From: a virus
Length of the DNA: 50,492 nucleotides
Reading direction: 5' to 3' (one strand)
Virus record (IMG/VR): IMGVR_UViG_3300032288_002345
Location: 1 to 50,492 of that record
A program made the position numbers and the translations under genes. The stretch's first letter is position 1. Each line of letters begins with the position of its first letter. Under the pieces are notes generated by a model that saw only the letters and a program-made list of their open reading frames with translations, was not told where the DNA came from and made no database searches. Below are positions 31,622 through 40,914 of the stretch, one piece after another.

Positions 31622-32295
31622 GATATCAAGAAAGATTTAACTATACACCAATAAACCGTAAACAAACTAACGAGGGGCGGAAATACGTTACCCCCGACGG
31701 TCGTGCTGTAGCTAGTGTAACAACTATTCTCGATAAAACTAAATCAGAAGAAAAAAAGCAGGCTTTGCAAGAATGGCGTAATCGAGTAGGCCATAAAGAA
31801 GCTGCTGCTATTACAAGTGAAGCGGCTAATCGCGGAACTAGTATGCATAGTCATTTGGAACATTGGCTAGCTCACGGCAAAATTGAAAATAAATCCAATC
31901 TAGTGCATCAGCAAAGTGCTAAAATGGCCACTGCCATTATTAACAATTATCTAGACCCTAAGTTAGATGAATGGTGGGGCAGTGAAGTTGGATTATATTA
32001 TCCTGAGTTGTATGCAGGCACAACTGATCTTGTCGGGGTATACGATGGTATACCTAGTATTATTGACTTCAAGCAAACCAATAAGCCTAAAAAGACAGAA
32101 TGGATCGAAGATTATTTTCTACAAGCTGCTGCATATGCTGCTGCGCATAACGCCGTGCATGGCACCAATATCAAACAAGGTGTTATTTTAATGTGCAGTA
32201 AAGATGTTCAACCACAGCATTGGGTTGTAGATCTGACTGAATATACAGATAAATGGTTTGATAAGGTTCACCAGTACTATCTTCAGGATAACTAG
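31603..32295 (+). CDS. PD-(D/E)XK nuclease (RecB/Cas4-like)
   Basis: The frame begins with TTG at 31603 (MASELVRYQERF), overlapping the previous gene; another start is possible. The 230-residue product has SEAANRGTSMHSHLEHWL, the helix typical of RecB-family nucleases. GTTDLVGVYDGIPSIIDFKQT follows, matching the D-x9-ExK core with Asp and Lys (D...DFK). A Gln-rich QAAAYAAAHN helix (motif QxxxY) closes the core. Exonuclease or nickase activity is likely. Such proteins occur next to tail or head genes in marine T4-like phages. Confidence 0.75.
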   Translation: MASELVRYQERFNYTPINRKQTNEGRKYVTPDGRAVASVTTILDKTKSEEKKQALQEWRNRVGHKEAAAITSEAANRGTSMHSHLEHWLAHGKIENKSNLVHQQSAKMATAIINNYLDPKLDEWWGSEVGLYYPELYAGTTDLVGVYDGIPSIIDFKQTNKPKKTEWIEDYFLQAAAYAAAHNAVHGTNIKQGVILMCSKDVQPQHWVVDLTEYTDKWFDKVHQYYLQDN

Positions 32296-32303
32296 TATCC
32301 TAT

Positions 32304-32328
32304 TCTCACTAAATATACAAAAGTGAGA
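32304..32328 (+). promoter_or_regulatory. Hairpin before the spike gene that may hide the ribosome binding site
   Basis: TCTCACT (32304-32310) pairs with AGTGAGA (32322-32328). GTGAG, the only Shine-Dalgarno candidate before the ATG at 32336, lies in the 3' arm. The loop contains a CTAAATA octamer-like sequence. Translation could be restrained by this stem. Confidence 0.35.
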
Positions 32329-32335
32329 TTTATAA

Positions 32336-35300
32336 ATGGCTATAGTAAGTATCTCAAGAATTCAACATCGTCGAGGTTTACAGCAAGATTTGCCGCTTCT
32401 AGCAAGTGCAGAGTTAGGCTGGAGTTTAGATACACAAAAATTGTATATAGGTAATGGAACAACCGCTGAAGGTGCACCAAGAACAGGTGTAACAGAAATT
32501 TTAACAGAACATAGTGATGTTCTTGCTTTAGCAGAAACATATACATTTAAAAATGCTGATGCTGGATATACCCCAACTACTGGAGGAAGAAATAGCAGAT
32601 TAAATGCTATTGCTTACGGTGCTGATACTTATGTGGCAGTTGGTGTTAATGGCGGCATTGTAACCAGTGTTGATACAATAACTTGGACCCCTGTGTATGG
32701 CGGAACATCAAACACATTAAATGATGTATGTTTTGGCGATGGTAAATTTGTTGCAGTTGGCGCTTCGGGAACTATAATCTATAGTACAGATGGATCTGTT
32801 TGGAATAAAGCTGATACAAGTGTATTTTTAACATTAACAGGCATAACTTATGCAGGCGGCGCAATTACAAGCTTCGTGGCAATTAGCAATACTGGTTCTG
32901 TTATTACTAGTTCTGATGCTATTACTTGGACTGTGCAATCTTCAGGCGTAACTGAAAGTTTAAATTCCATAGCTTACAGTGAAGCTGACGGTGTATTGGG
33001 TATTGCTGGAAATAATGGTATTATTTTATCTAGTACAAATGCTGCTACTTGGACAATCGAACCTACTCCTACGAATTATAATTTAAAAAGTATTAATTAT
33101 ACACAAGATCAATGGATTGCAACAGGAGAATATTGCACTATTCTAATCAGTCCTGAAGATGCAACTGATTGGCAGTATGGTTATGCTGATACATTTAGAG
33201 CAAGCGCAAACAATGGCACAGTTTGGACTTTAGTTGGCGACGGTGGCATTATATACTATATTGATACTTTTATTAGTGCTACTACACTTAATGCAACAAC
33301 CAGTCCTACAACAAATAATTTAAATGATGTGGTCTATAGTTCAATTGACAATCAATTTGTTGCTGTTGGTTTTAACGGAACAATTTTAACTAGTAATGAT
33401 GGAATATCTTGGAATACACAAACTTCTGGAGTTACAGAAAATTTAAACAAAATCATATATGATTCAACTAACGGTTTATATGTTGTAGTAGGTAATACTG
33501 GAACAATTTTAACCAGCAGTGACGGTGTTACTTGGACTGAAGAAACTAGTGGAGTAACTGATAATTTATATGGCATAGAAGTTTGGACAACTACCACAAC
33601 CTATATTGCTGTAGGAGACGGAGGTACTATTTTAACTAGTTCTAACGCAACAAGTTGGACTGCTAGAGTAAGTGGTGTCAGTAGCGGATTGAATAGTGTT
33701 ACAATATCCAGTACTAGAGCAGTTGTTGTTGGTACCGAAGGTACTATATTAACCAGCGATGTATCTATGGGAAGTATTGGTGTAACTTGGGTAGATAGAA
33801 CAGGTATTACTACTGAAGACTTGCACCATGTAAATTATATTACATATACAATTAATGCTGTAGTTTATCAAAACTATTATGCTGTGGGAAATAATGCAAC
33901 TGTAATCGGTAGTGCTGATGGTATCTCATGGTTCTCAGTTTCGGTTCCATCAACCAATCACTTATTCAATATACAATATGGTATTGATAAGTTTTGGATA
34001 TTAGGTAACGTAGGTTATAGCACAATATTTGGATTAGATATCAATAACTATGATTCTTTAACATATCAATCTTTGGCGATTATTGAAAATAATACAACAG
34101 GGGTTAATGGACCAACACTTTACAGTAGTTCATATGGCGAAGGTTATTATGTTGTGGTGGGGCAATATGATACAATTTATGCTAGCGAAGATGGTCAAAA
34201 TTTCATTAGTAAAACAAATAGAACTTTTAATATAGCAAATTTGTCAACTGCGGATATTTTAGATATAATTTACGAAAATAATCAATTTAATGCAGTTGGT
34301 AACAAAGGATTAATTCTTACAAGTTTAGACGGCGACGAATGGACTGGCACAAGTTATCTATTTGGTGATAATCAAACTATCAGAACTATTCAAAAGAAGT
34401 TAGATGATTTTGTTAGTGTTAAAGATTTTGGTGCTAAAGGTGATGGACTAACTGATGATACTGAAGCTATTAACAGAGCACTTTATGAAATATATTGCAG
34501 AACAAATGCACCAGCTGCAAGAAAAGTGTTATGGTTTCCAGCTGGCAGATATATTGTAAGTGATGGTATCAATGTTCCTAATAATGCTATTTTAAGAGGC
34601 GAAGGGACGAATAATACAATAATCATTCAAACAGCAGATCCTTCATATGTAAGTTATGTTCTAACAACTGCTGATAGTAAACAACAGATTGGCGCACAAA
34701 TTGGATACAATGGTGCTACATTACCCAGTGACATATTAATTGCTGATATGGGACTAAGATCAAATGCAGATGCAGTTTGGTTAACATTTGGTAGCAAAAT
34801 AACTTTTGATAGAATTAGCTTCATTGGCAACGAAAATCTTCCAACAGGTGCTGGAAATGAATGGACTGGAATCTATATTCTAGGTTCTACTATGGCGCCA
34901 CCAACTGATATTAATATCAATGACTGTTATTTTGAAAAATATAATTATGGCATTTTCCAGCCAGACACTGAATATAGCAGAAATATAATTATTAATAGTT
35001 GTACATTTAATAATATGTTTAGAGGAATTTATCTCACTGAGACAGGCGGCATGGTTAATACTATGACTGTAAGTAATTGTATTTTTGATTTAATTTATGG
35101 CCCAGCTATTAAAACTAATTATGCAACTAATATTACTAGTACCTTTAATAGTTATAGAGATGTCGGTAACGGTTATTTAGGTATAGGTAATGCACAAGAT
35201 CCTATTATAGATTTTGGTACATTAAGTGTTGGATGCTCTAGTATTAATGATCAATTTGATAGAACTAAAGAAGAATCATATACTTCTGGCTACCAATGGG

Positions 35301-35701
35301 TACAAGGAAATAAAGATACAAGTGCATGGTTTGGTGGTCACGAAATACGACTTGGATTATACGAACAAGCCGGCGGCGAAACTTATACATTAACTGCTAA
35401 TGTTACAGATGAACCTGTTGGTTTCTCAGTTTTGTTCAATGATGATTCTTATAACAGACGTATAAAGTATCTAATAGTTAGAAACGGGGAAACAAGAATA
35501 GGAACACTTTCGGTATCCTATAATATAGACTCTGGAAATTATAACATAGATGATGACAGCAATGAAACAGGAGATGTTGGTGTTGTGTTTAGTTTAGATG
35601 GTAATGGCACAACGTTAGATTTGTTATATACAAGTGACAACAGCGACCCTGCTGATTTTGATATAACTATTGCTGAAGATTATCTAAAAACAATTTGGTA
35701 A
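32336..35701 (+). CDS. Giant tail spike/fibre: Mtd-type N-terminus, propeller repeats, beta-helix
   Basis: The 1121-residue protein has three visible parts. Residues 1-60 (ISRIQHRRGLQQDLPLLASA, IGNGTTAEGAPRTGVTEILT) match the N-terminal domain of the Mtd receptor-binding protein. About residues 75-680 carry ten or more repeats of the form VAVGxNGTILTSxDGxxW, which suggest BNR/WD40-like blades of beta-propellers. From about residue 692, VKDFGAKGDGLTDDTEAINR opens a pectate-lyase-type beta-helix, the fold of depolymerising tail spikes. Host surface glycan binding or cleavage is likely. No reverse transcriptase or variable repeat of a diversity-generating system is seen nearby. Confidence 0.82.
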   Translation: MAIVSISRIQHRRGLQQDLPLLASAELGWSLDTQKLYIGNGTTAEGAPRTGVTEILTEHSDVLALAETYTFKNADAGYTPTTGGRNSRLNAIAYGADTYVAVGVNGGIVTSVDTITWTPVYGGTSNTLNDVCFGDGKFVAVGASGTIIYSTDGSVWNKADTSVFLTLTGITYAGGAITSFVAISNTGSVITSSDAITWTVQSSGVTESLNSIAYSEADGVLGIAGNNGIILSSTNAATWTIEPTPTNYNLKSINYTQDQWIATGEYCTILISPEDATDWQYGYADTFRASANNGTVWTLVGDGGIIYYIDTFISATTLNATTSPTTNNLNDVVYSSIDNQFVAVGFNGTILTSNDGISWNTQTSGVTENLNKIIYDSTNGLYVVVGNTGTILTSSDGVTWTEETSGVTDNLYGIEVWTTTTTYIAVGDGGTILTSSNATSWTARVSGVSSGLNSVTISSTRAVVVGTEGTILTSDVSMGSIGVTWVDRTGITTEDLHHVNYITYTINAVVYQNYYAVGNNATVIGSADGISWFSVSVPSTNHLFNIQYGIDKFWILGNVGYSTIFGLDINNYDSLTYQSLAIIENNTTGVNGPTLYSSSYGEGYYVVVGQYDTIYASEDGQNFISKTNRTFNIANLSTADILDIIYENNQFNAVGNKGLILTSLDGDEWTGTSYLFGDNQTIRTIQKKLDDFVSVKDFGAKGDGLTDDTEAINRALYEIYCRTNAPAARKVLWFPAGRYIVSDGINVPNNAILRGEGTNNTIIIQTADPSYVSYVLTTADSKQQIGAQIGYNGATLPSDILIADMGLRSNADAVWLTFGSKITFDRISFIGNENLPTGAGNEWTGIYILGSTMAPPTDININDCYFEKYNYGIFQPDTEYSRNIIINSCTFNNMFRGIYLTETGGMVNTMTVSNCIFDLIYGPAIKTNYATNITSTFNSYRDVGNGYLGIGNAQDPIIDFGTLSVGCSSINDQFDRTKEESYTSGYQWVQGNKDTSAWFGGHEIRLGLYEQAGGETYTLTANVTDEPVGFSVLFNDDSYNRRIKYLIVRNGETRIGTLSVSYNIDSGNYNIDDDSNETGDVGVVFSLDGNGTTLDLLYTSDNSDPADFDITIAEDYLKTIW

Positions 35702-35706
35702 ACAAA

Positions 35707-36153
35707 ATGACAATATTTGCTGATCTTATTATTTTGTTTGGAAAGCTAAAAACATTTGTTTTGTTTTTATCTAAAATTTTTTCTTTTGTAAAACCAATTT
35801 GGAATTTTAGTATTTGGTTAGTTAAAAAAATAAACATTTTTAAAAAGACATCGCACTCAGAATCAGTTAATGTAAGCATAGACTCCGCTGTTGAAAAAGT
35901 TGGTTTCTTCGCTAAAGTAAAAAACATTATGACGCCAAGAGCAAAACTAACATATTGGATTGGCGACGAAGAAGTTATTGTTTACGTAGATCATTTTGAG
36001 CAAAAAGATAAATTTAAATTAGTTTTTAGAGAAATAATTACAGGTAGAAAAGTAATGGTAAATGGTTCTAACCCAATAATTTATAGATTAGAAGAATTGA
36101 AACCTTCAGATAAAGTTGAAGAAACTGTTATACAGCAAAATCAAAAGTATTAA
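35707..36153 (+). CDS. Membrane-anchored hypothetical protein, 148 aa
   Basis: The ATG at 35707 (MTIFADLIILFGKLK) is preferred over an upstream TTG inside the spike gene. Two hydrophobic segments (about residues 3-35) could span the membrane. The rest is charged and beta-rich (KLTYWIGDEEVIVYVDHFEQ). The function is unknown. It overlaps the next gene by one base. Confidence 0.6.
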   Translation: MTIFADLIILFGKLKTFVLFLSKIFSFVKPIWNFSIWLVKKINIFKKTSHSESVNVSIDSAVEKVGFFAKVKNIMTPRAKLTYWIGDEEVIVYVDHFEQKDKFKLVFREIITGRKVMVNGSNPIIYRLEELKPSDKVEETVIQQNQKY

Positions 36154-36593
36154 TGTTTTTCGGTAGACCAGAACAAAAAATACTTGCCTGGCGAGAATTT
36201 AGAAGTAGTTTAAACACATGGCCAGATGATATAGAACGAGTTGCAAAAGTATGGGCTCATGCACCATTAAGCAATAATTATCTCACATACGACAACCCAA
36301 GAGCGTGGCCCGATGCATGGACACTTATAAGTGACGGTGTTTTTTGTAATATTTCTATTGCTTTAGGGATGTTTTATACGCTATACTATTCAAATTACAA
36401 ATATAAAGACAGTATGAAAATAGAACATTATCACATTCCATCCCAACATCAAACATTTAATTTAGTCTCATTAGAAGACCAGAAATATATGCTTAATTAC
36501 CACTTGGGACAATCAGTAAATATCCTTACGACAAAGCATTTGCCGAGTCCAACATATATTTTAACTGCCATAAATTTACCTATTAAGAATTAG
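36153..36593 (+). CDS. Hypothetical protein, 146 aa
   Basis: The 146-residue product (MFFGRPEQKILAWREFRSSL...) has a repeated WP pattern (NTWPDDIERVAKVWAHAPLS, RAWPDAWTLISDG) and LGMFYTLYYSNYKY. Similar proteins occur near ribonucleotide reductase genes in marine T4-like phages. No catalytic motif. It sits 13 bases before the NrdA start. Confidence 0.65.
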   Translation: MFFGRPEQKILAWREFRSSLNTWPDDIERVAKVWAHAPLSNNYLTYDNPRAWPDAWTLISDGVFCNISIALGMFYTLYYSNYKYKDSMKIEHYHIPSQHQTFNLVSLEDQKYMLNYHLGQSVNILTTKHLPSPTYILTAINLPIKN

Positions 36594-36606
36594 AAAAGGT
36601 TAGTCG

Positions 36607-38907
36607 ATGAACGCAAATAGAACTATGGTCATCAAGCGTGATGGCCGAAAAGAACCACTTGATGTAGAAAAACTCCACAAAGTTGTATTCTGGGCAACTG
36701 AAGGCCTCAAAAATGTCAGTGTGAGTGAAGTTGAAATACGTAGTCAAATTCAATTTTACAATGATATTAAAACTACTGATATTCAAGAAACTATGATCAA
36801 AGCTGCGGCTGATCTTATTAGCGAAGAAAGTCCAAATTATCAATATGTTGCAGGTAGACTTGTAAATTATCATCTTCGTAAAGAAGTTTATGGTGATTAT
36901 GAACCATGGCACATTCTTGATCTTATTAAGAAGAATGTAGCTGAAGGTTGGTACGACGCTGATTTACTGAAAGATTATACAGAAGAAGAATGGAATAAGA
37001 TTAATTCCTTTATAGATCATACAAGAGATATGAGCTTGACTTATGTTGCTATGGAGCAGCTACGTGGCAAATATCTAGTGCAGAATCGAGTCACTGGGCA
37101 GATCATGGAAACACCTCAGGTGTTATACGCTTTGGTCGCAGCGGTTCTGTTTTCTAAATATGACAAGGAAACTCGCTTGTCCTGGGTAAAAGACTATTAT
37201 GAGTGCATTAGCAAGCATGATATTAGTTTACCAACACCTATTATGGCCGGACTAAGAACTCCTCAACGTCAGTTTAGTTCATGCGTTCTTATTGAAACAG
37301 ACGACAGTCTCGATTCAATTAATGCCACAACATCGGCTATCGTTAAGTATGTGAGTCAAAAGGCAGGCATTGGTATTGGTGCGGGACGTATCCGCGCATT
37401 GGGAAGTCCTGTACGCAACGGCGACACTAGTCACACTGGTGTTATTCCATTCTATAAGTTGTTTCAATCAGCTGTGCGTAGTTGTAGTCAAGGCGGTGTG
37501 CGCAATGGTGCTGCAACACTTTACTATCCAATTTGGCATCTTGAAGTAGAAGATTTACTTGTACTAAAGAACAATAAAGGTACAGAAGATACTCGTGTGC
37601 GTCATATGGACTACGGCGTACAGTTTAATAAACTAATGTATGAACGTCTAATTACTGGTGGTGAAATCACACTGTTCTCACCCAGCGACGTTCCTGGCTT
37701 ATATGATGCGTTCTTTAATGATCAGGACAAGTTCCGTGATCTTTATGAGGCAGCTGAACGAAATATAAAACTTCGTAAGAAGAAGGTAAAGGCACTTGAA
37801 CTTTTTACAAACTTCATGACAGAGCGTAAAGATACAGGTCGTGTTTATCTTATGAATGTAGACAATGTCAATTCACACGGCGCATTCCTTGAAGATGTTG
37901 CTCCAATTCGTCAATCAAACTTGTGCTGTGAAATTGCATTGCCTACCCGACCTCTTACAAACATTTACGATGAAGCGGGCGAAATTAGTCTTTGCACGTT
38001 GTCAGCAGTCAACTGGGGTAACATTAAAGAACCTTCAGACTTTGAACGCCCTTGCAGACTGGCAGTTCGTGCGTTAGATGAATTGCTTGATTATCAAAAC
38101 TATCCAGTTAAAGCAGCATATATTAGCACAATGAATCGTCGTCCTTTAGGCATTGGTATTATTAACCTGGCTTACTGGCTAGCTAAGAATGACTTTAAGT
38201 ATAGCGATGACAGCAGCCTAACCAAGCTAGACGAATATATGGAAGCAATGAGTTATTATCTTATTAAAGCCAGTGTTGAACTTGCCAAAGAAAAAGGTGC
38301 TTGCCCTAAATCAAATGAAACAAAGTATGCACAAGGTATAATGCCAATTGATAGTCGCAAGCAAGATATTGACGAACTTGTTGCTTATGAAGAACGTTGT
38401 GATTGGGCTACGTTGCGCGAAGATGCAAAGAAGTATGGCATTCGTAATTCAACTTTAATGGCATTGATGCCTGCTGAAACATCGGCTCAAATTGCTAATG
38501 CTACTAACGGTATCGAACCTCCACGTAGTTATATTTCAATTAAGCAGAGCAAGCACGGTGTGTTAAAGCAAGTTGTTCCTGAGTTCAAAAAACTCAAAAG
38601 CAAATACGAATTGTTATGGGATCAACCTAGTCCCGAAGGCTATATTAAAATTTGTGCTATTCTACAGAAGTATATCGATCAAGCTATCTCAGTTAATACT
38701 TCATATAATCCACAGTTTTACCCAGATGAAAAGGTACCGATGAGTGACATGATACGTCATACTCTCATGCATTACAAATATGGGGGAAAGACATTGTATT
38801 ACTTCAATACCTATGATGGGCAAGGCGAAATTAATATTGCTAAGTTTGTCGAGGATCTTCCGGTAGAATTACCTAGTCAAGAAAATTGCGATTCGTGTAC
38901 AATTTAG
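36607..38907 (+). CDS. nrdA: Ribonucleotide reductase class I, large subunit
   Basis: The 766-residue protein reduces ribonucleoside diphosphates together with NrdB. An ATP-cone-like N-terminus (MVIKRDGRKEPLDVEKLHKV, YQYVAGRLVNYHLRKEVY) would give allosteric control. SSCVLIETDDSLDSI carries a redox Cys. SNLCCEIALPT holds the active-site Asn-Cys-Glu region and NATNGIEPPRS is a substrate loop. The C-terminal ENCDSCTI is the Cys pair that passes electrons from glutaredoxin. The length is that of aerobic class Ia enzymes. AAAAGG precedes the ATG. It is followed by nrdB and glutaredoxin, a complete dNTP supply set. Confidence 0.93.
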   Translation: MNANRTMVIKRDGRKEPLDVEKLHKVVFWATEGLKNVSVSEVEIRSQIQFYNDIKTTDIQETMIKAAADLISEESPNYQYVAGRLVNYHLRKEVYGDYEPWHILDLIKKNVAEGWYDADLLKDYTEEEWNKINSFIDHTRDMSLTYVAMEQLRGKYLVQNRVTGQIMETPQVLYALVAAVLFSKYDKETRLSWVKDYYECISKHDISLPTPIMAGLRTPQRQFSSCVLIETDDSLDSINATTSAIVKYVSQKAGIGIGAGRIRALGSPVRNGDTSHTGVIPFYKLFQSAVRSCSQGGVRNGAATLYYPIWHLEVEDLLVLKNNKGTEDTRVRHMDYGVQFNKLMYERLITGGEITLFSPSDVPGLYDAFFNDQDKFRDLYEAAERNIKLRKKKVKALELFTNFMTERKDTGRVYLMNVDNVNSHGAFLEDVAPIRQSNLCCEIALPTRPLTNIYDEAGEISLCTLSAVNWGNIKEPSDFERPCRLAVRALDELLDYQNYPVKAAYISTMNRRPLGIGIINLAYWLAKNDFKYSDDSSLTKLDEYMEAMSYYLIKASVELAKEKGACPKSNETKYAQGIMPIDSRKQDIDELVAYEERCDWATLREDAKKYGIRNSTLMALMPAETSAQIANATNGIEPPRSYISIKQSKHGVLKQVVPEFKKLKSKYELLWDQPSPEGYIKICAILQKYIDQAISVNTSYNPQFYPDEKVPMSDMIRHTLMHYKYGGKTLYYFNTYDGQGEINIAKFVEDLPVELPSQENCDSCTI

Positions 38908-38941
38908 TATATAATTAGATTTACACATAAAAGGAACAATC

Positions 38942-40036
38942 ATGAGTCAAAGCGTATTTGATATTACTAATCGACAAGATCACACTAAACAAAGAGCATT
39001 TTTTGATAGTGGTGTAACTATCCAACGCTTTGACACAATGAAGTATCGACAATTTGATAAACTAACTGACAAGCAGTTGGGTTTCTTTTGGCGTCCTGAA
39101 GAAGTTGATATCCTTAGAGATGCTAAAGACTTTAAAGATCTAACAGCACACGAACAGCACATCTTTACAAGTAATTTGAAAAGACAAATTCTATTGGATT
39201 CAGTTCAAGGGCGAGCACCTACAGCCGCCTTTGGTCCTATCTGTAGCTTGCCTGAACTTGAAACTTGGGTCACTACATGGACATTTAGCGAAACTATTCA
39301 CAGTCGTTCATATACACACATTATTCGCAACATTTATTCAAATCCCAGTAAGATCTTTGACGAAATGATGGACATTGCTGAAATTGTTGACTGTGCTGGC
39401 GACATTAGCAAGTATTACGATGAGCTAATCAGTTTCAATAATAATGGCGACAGCTACGGCACGTTAGGTACTTACGGACACAAGAAGGCGCTGTGGATGG
39501 CTCTTATGTCAGTTAATGTACTAGAAGGTATTCGCTTCTATGTTAGCTTTGCTTGCAGCTGGGCATTTGCTGAAGTTAAAAAGATGGAAGGTAATGCTAA
39601 GATTATCAAATTCATCGCTCGTGATGAAAATCTACATCTTGCTGGCACACAGACACTACTAAAGTTATTGCCTAAGGATGATCCGGACTTTGCTAACATT
39701 GCAGAAGAAACAAAAGAAGATTGCGTTAAGTTGTTTGTTGATGCTGTTAATCAAGAAAAGGCGTGGGCAAACTATCTGTTTAAAGATGGCAGTATGATTG
39801 GACTTAATGAACAGTTGCTAAGTGAATATGTAGAATTTATCGCACACAAGCGGATGACTGCTGTTGGTTTGCCTTGCCCTTATAAGAGCAAAGAAAATCC
39901 ACTGCCCTGGACACAAAAATGGATTGCTGGTTCGGACGTTCAAGTTGCTCCTCAAGAAACAGAAATAAGTGCGTATATTATTGGTGGCACCAAACAAGAT
40001 GTTACCGAGAATAGCTTCAGCGGTTTTAAATTATAA
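38942..40036 (+). CDS. nrdB: Ribonucleotide reductase class I, small subunit
   Basis: The 364-residue protein provides the di-iron tyrosyl radical for NrdA. FWRPEEVDILRDAKDF is near the N-terminus, and ETWVTTWTFSETIHSRSYTH carries the Glu/His ligands and a Tyr candidate. IARDENLHLAGTQ carries the second ExxH pair. The C-terminus (DVTENSFSGFKL) is the peptide that docks in NrdA. AAAGGA precedes the ATG, and a TATAAT lies upstream at 38911. Confidence 0.92.
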   Translation: MSQSVFDITNRQDHTKQRAFFDSGVTIQRFDTMKYRQFDKLTDKQLGFFWRPEEVDILRDAKDFKDLTAHEQHIFTSNLKRQILLDSVQGRAPTAAFGPICSLPELETWVTTWTFSETIHSRSYTHIIRNIYSNPSKIFDEMMDIAEIVDCAGDISKYYDELISFNNNGDSYGTLGTYGHKKALWMALMSVNVLEGIRFYVSFACSWAFAEVKKMEGNAKIIKFIARDENLHLAGTQTLLKLLPKDDPDFANIAEETKEDCVKLFVDAVNQEKAWANYLFKDGSMIGLNEQLLSEYVEFIAHKRMTAVGLPCPYKSKENPLPWTQKWIAGSDVQVAPQETEISAYIIGGTKQDVTENSFSGFKL

Positions 40037-40056
40037 TAAATTAATAAGGAACAACA

Positions 40057-40326
40057 ATGATTACTCTTTATAGCAAACCACTTTGTCCATATTGTGATGG
40101 TGCCGAACACTATCTAAAGAAAAATGGATTTGAATATCAAAAGATTGATATAAGCGAAGACGTTTCTGCTTTAGAGTTTATTAAAAGTAAAGGTCATCGC
40201 ACTGTTCCACAAATCTATCTAGAAGGTAGAATTCTAGTAGAAGGTGGCTACGATGGATTGCGTAAGTTGCTGCCTGATGAATTAAACATAAGGATACAGC
40301 AATATGTTAATGGAAAAAACGTATAA
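40057..40326 (+). CDS. Glutaredoxin
   Basis: The 89-residue protein has the thioredoxin-fold CPYC active site (LYSKPLCPYCDGAEHYL), cis-Pro in GHRTVPQIYLEG and the glutathione-binding GGYDGLRKLL. It would recycle the C-terminal cysteines of NrdA. It starts 21 bases after nrdB with AAGGA as ribosome binding site. Length and order match phage glutaredoxins. Confidence 0.92.
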   Translation: MITLYSKPLCPYCDGAEHYLKKNGFEYQKIDISEDVSALEFIKSKGHRTVPQIYLEGRILVEGGYDGLRKLLPDELNIRIQQYVNGKNV

Positions 40327-40609
40327 CTCAAATGACGTAGTAACATTTAAACTTACTAGCGGCGAAGAAGTTATAGCAAGAATCAACGAAGAACGTACTA
40401 ACGAATATGTACTTAATAAGCCAATGGCATTAATTAATACGCCTCAAGGCGGTTTAGGTATGATGCCAATTCCCATTAGTTCAGATCCAGCAAATTTTGT
40501 GATGTTAAATAAACATGCAGTAGCATTTCATGCCAAATGCGAACAAAGTTTGAGCAGTCAGTATTTGGAAAAAACCACTGGAATCAAGCTAGCAACAGGA
40601 TTAATTTAA
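40304..40609 (+). CDS. Small Sm-like hypothetical protein, 101 aa
   Basis: The start MLMEKTYNSNDVVTFKLTSGEEVIARI, overlapping glutaredoxin by 23 bases, has the strand pattern of an Sm/LSM fold (VVTFKLTSGEEVIARI). A later start at 40310 is possible. It occurs next to nrd genes in marine T4-like phages, as I recall. The role is unknown; RNA binding would follow if the fold is right. Confidence 0.6.
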   Translation: MLMEKTYNSNDVVTFKLTSGEEVIARINEERTNEYVLNKPMALINTPQGGLGMMPIPISSDPANFVMLNKHAVAFHAKCEQSLSSQYLEKTTGIKLATGLI

Positions 40610-40618
40610 GGAAAACTG

Positions 40619-40912
40619 ATGTCAGGTAAAGGTGTTTGTAGATATGGTGATATTAATGAAAAGAAAGCACGACTGGAAAAAGGTTGTGCCGAAACTGTCT
40701 TAGTTAACGGCAAGAAGACAGGCATTAAATCAAAAGCCAACGTAGTCAAACATCCAGGCCAAAATCCTAAAAAACCTCACCCAATGAATCCTATTGCAAA
40801 AGGTGATGATACTGTATTAGTTGAAAAGATGCCAATCGCATTTAAAGGCACCATTGATCAGTGTAAACATAAAATGATCAAAGCCAGCGAAGATGTTTTA
40901 GTTAAGGGTTAA
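40619..40912 (+). CDS. PAAR-type spike tip protein
   Basis: The 97-residue product has the repeated TVLVNG/TVLVEK pattern of PAAR proteins (CAETVLVNGKKTG, KGDDTVLVEKMPIAFKG). Cys and His residues near the end (QCKH) could bind the metal at the needle tip. In T4 the counterpart is gp5.4, which caps the gp5 spike. It is followed by two large baseplate proteins, fitting the cell-puncturing complex. Confidence 0.75.
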   Translation: MSGKGVCRYGDINEKKARLEKGCAETVLVNGKKTGIKSKANVVKHPGQNPKKPHPMNPIAKGDDTVLVEKMPIAFKGTIDQCKHKMIKASEDVLVKG

Positions 40913-40914
40913 TA

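Noticed and set aside
33352-33597. Minus-strand frame inside the spike gene
   Set aside because: It mirrors the repeated propeller blades in the complementary strand and has no start signals.
32336-35701. Diversity-generating retroelement, suggested by the Mtd-like spike
   Set aside because: No reverse transcriptase, template repeat or variable repeat was seen in the window.
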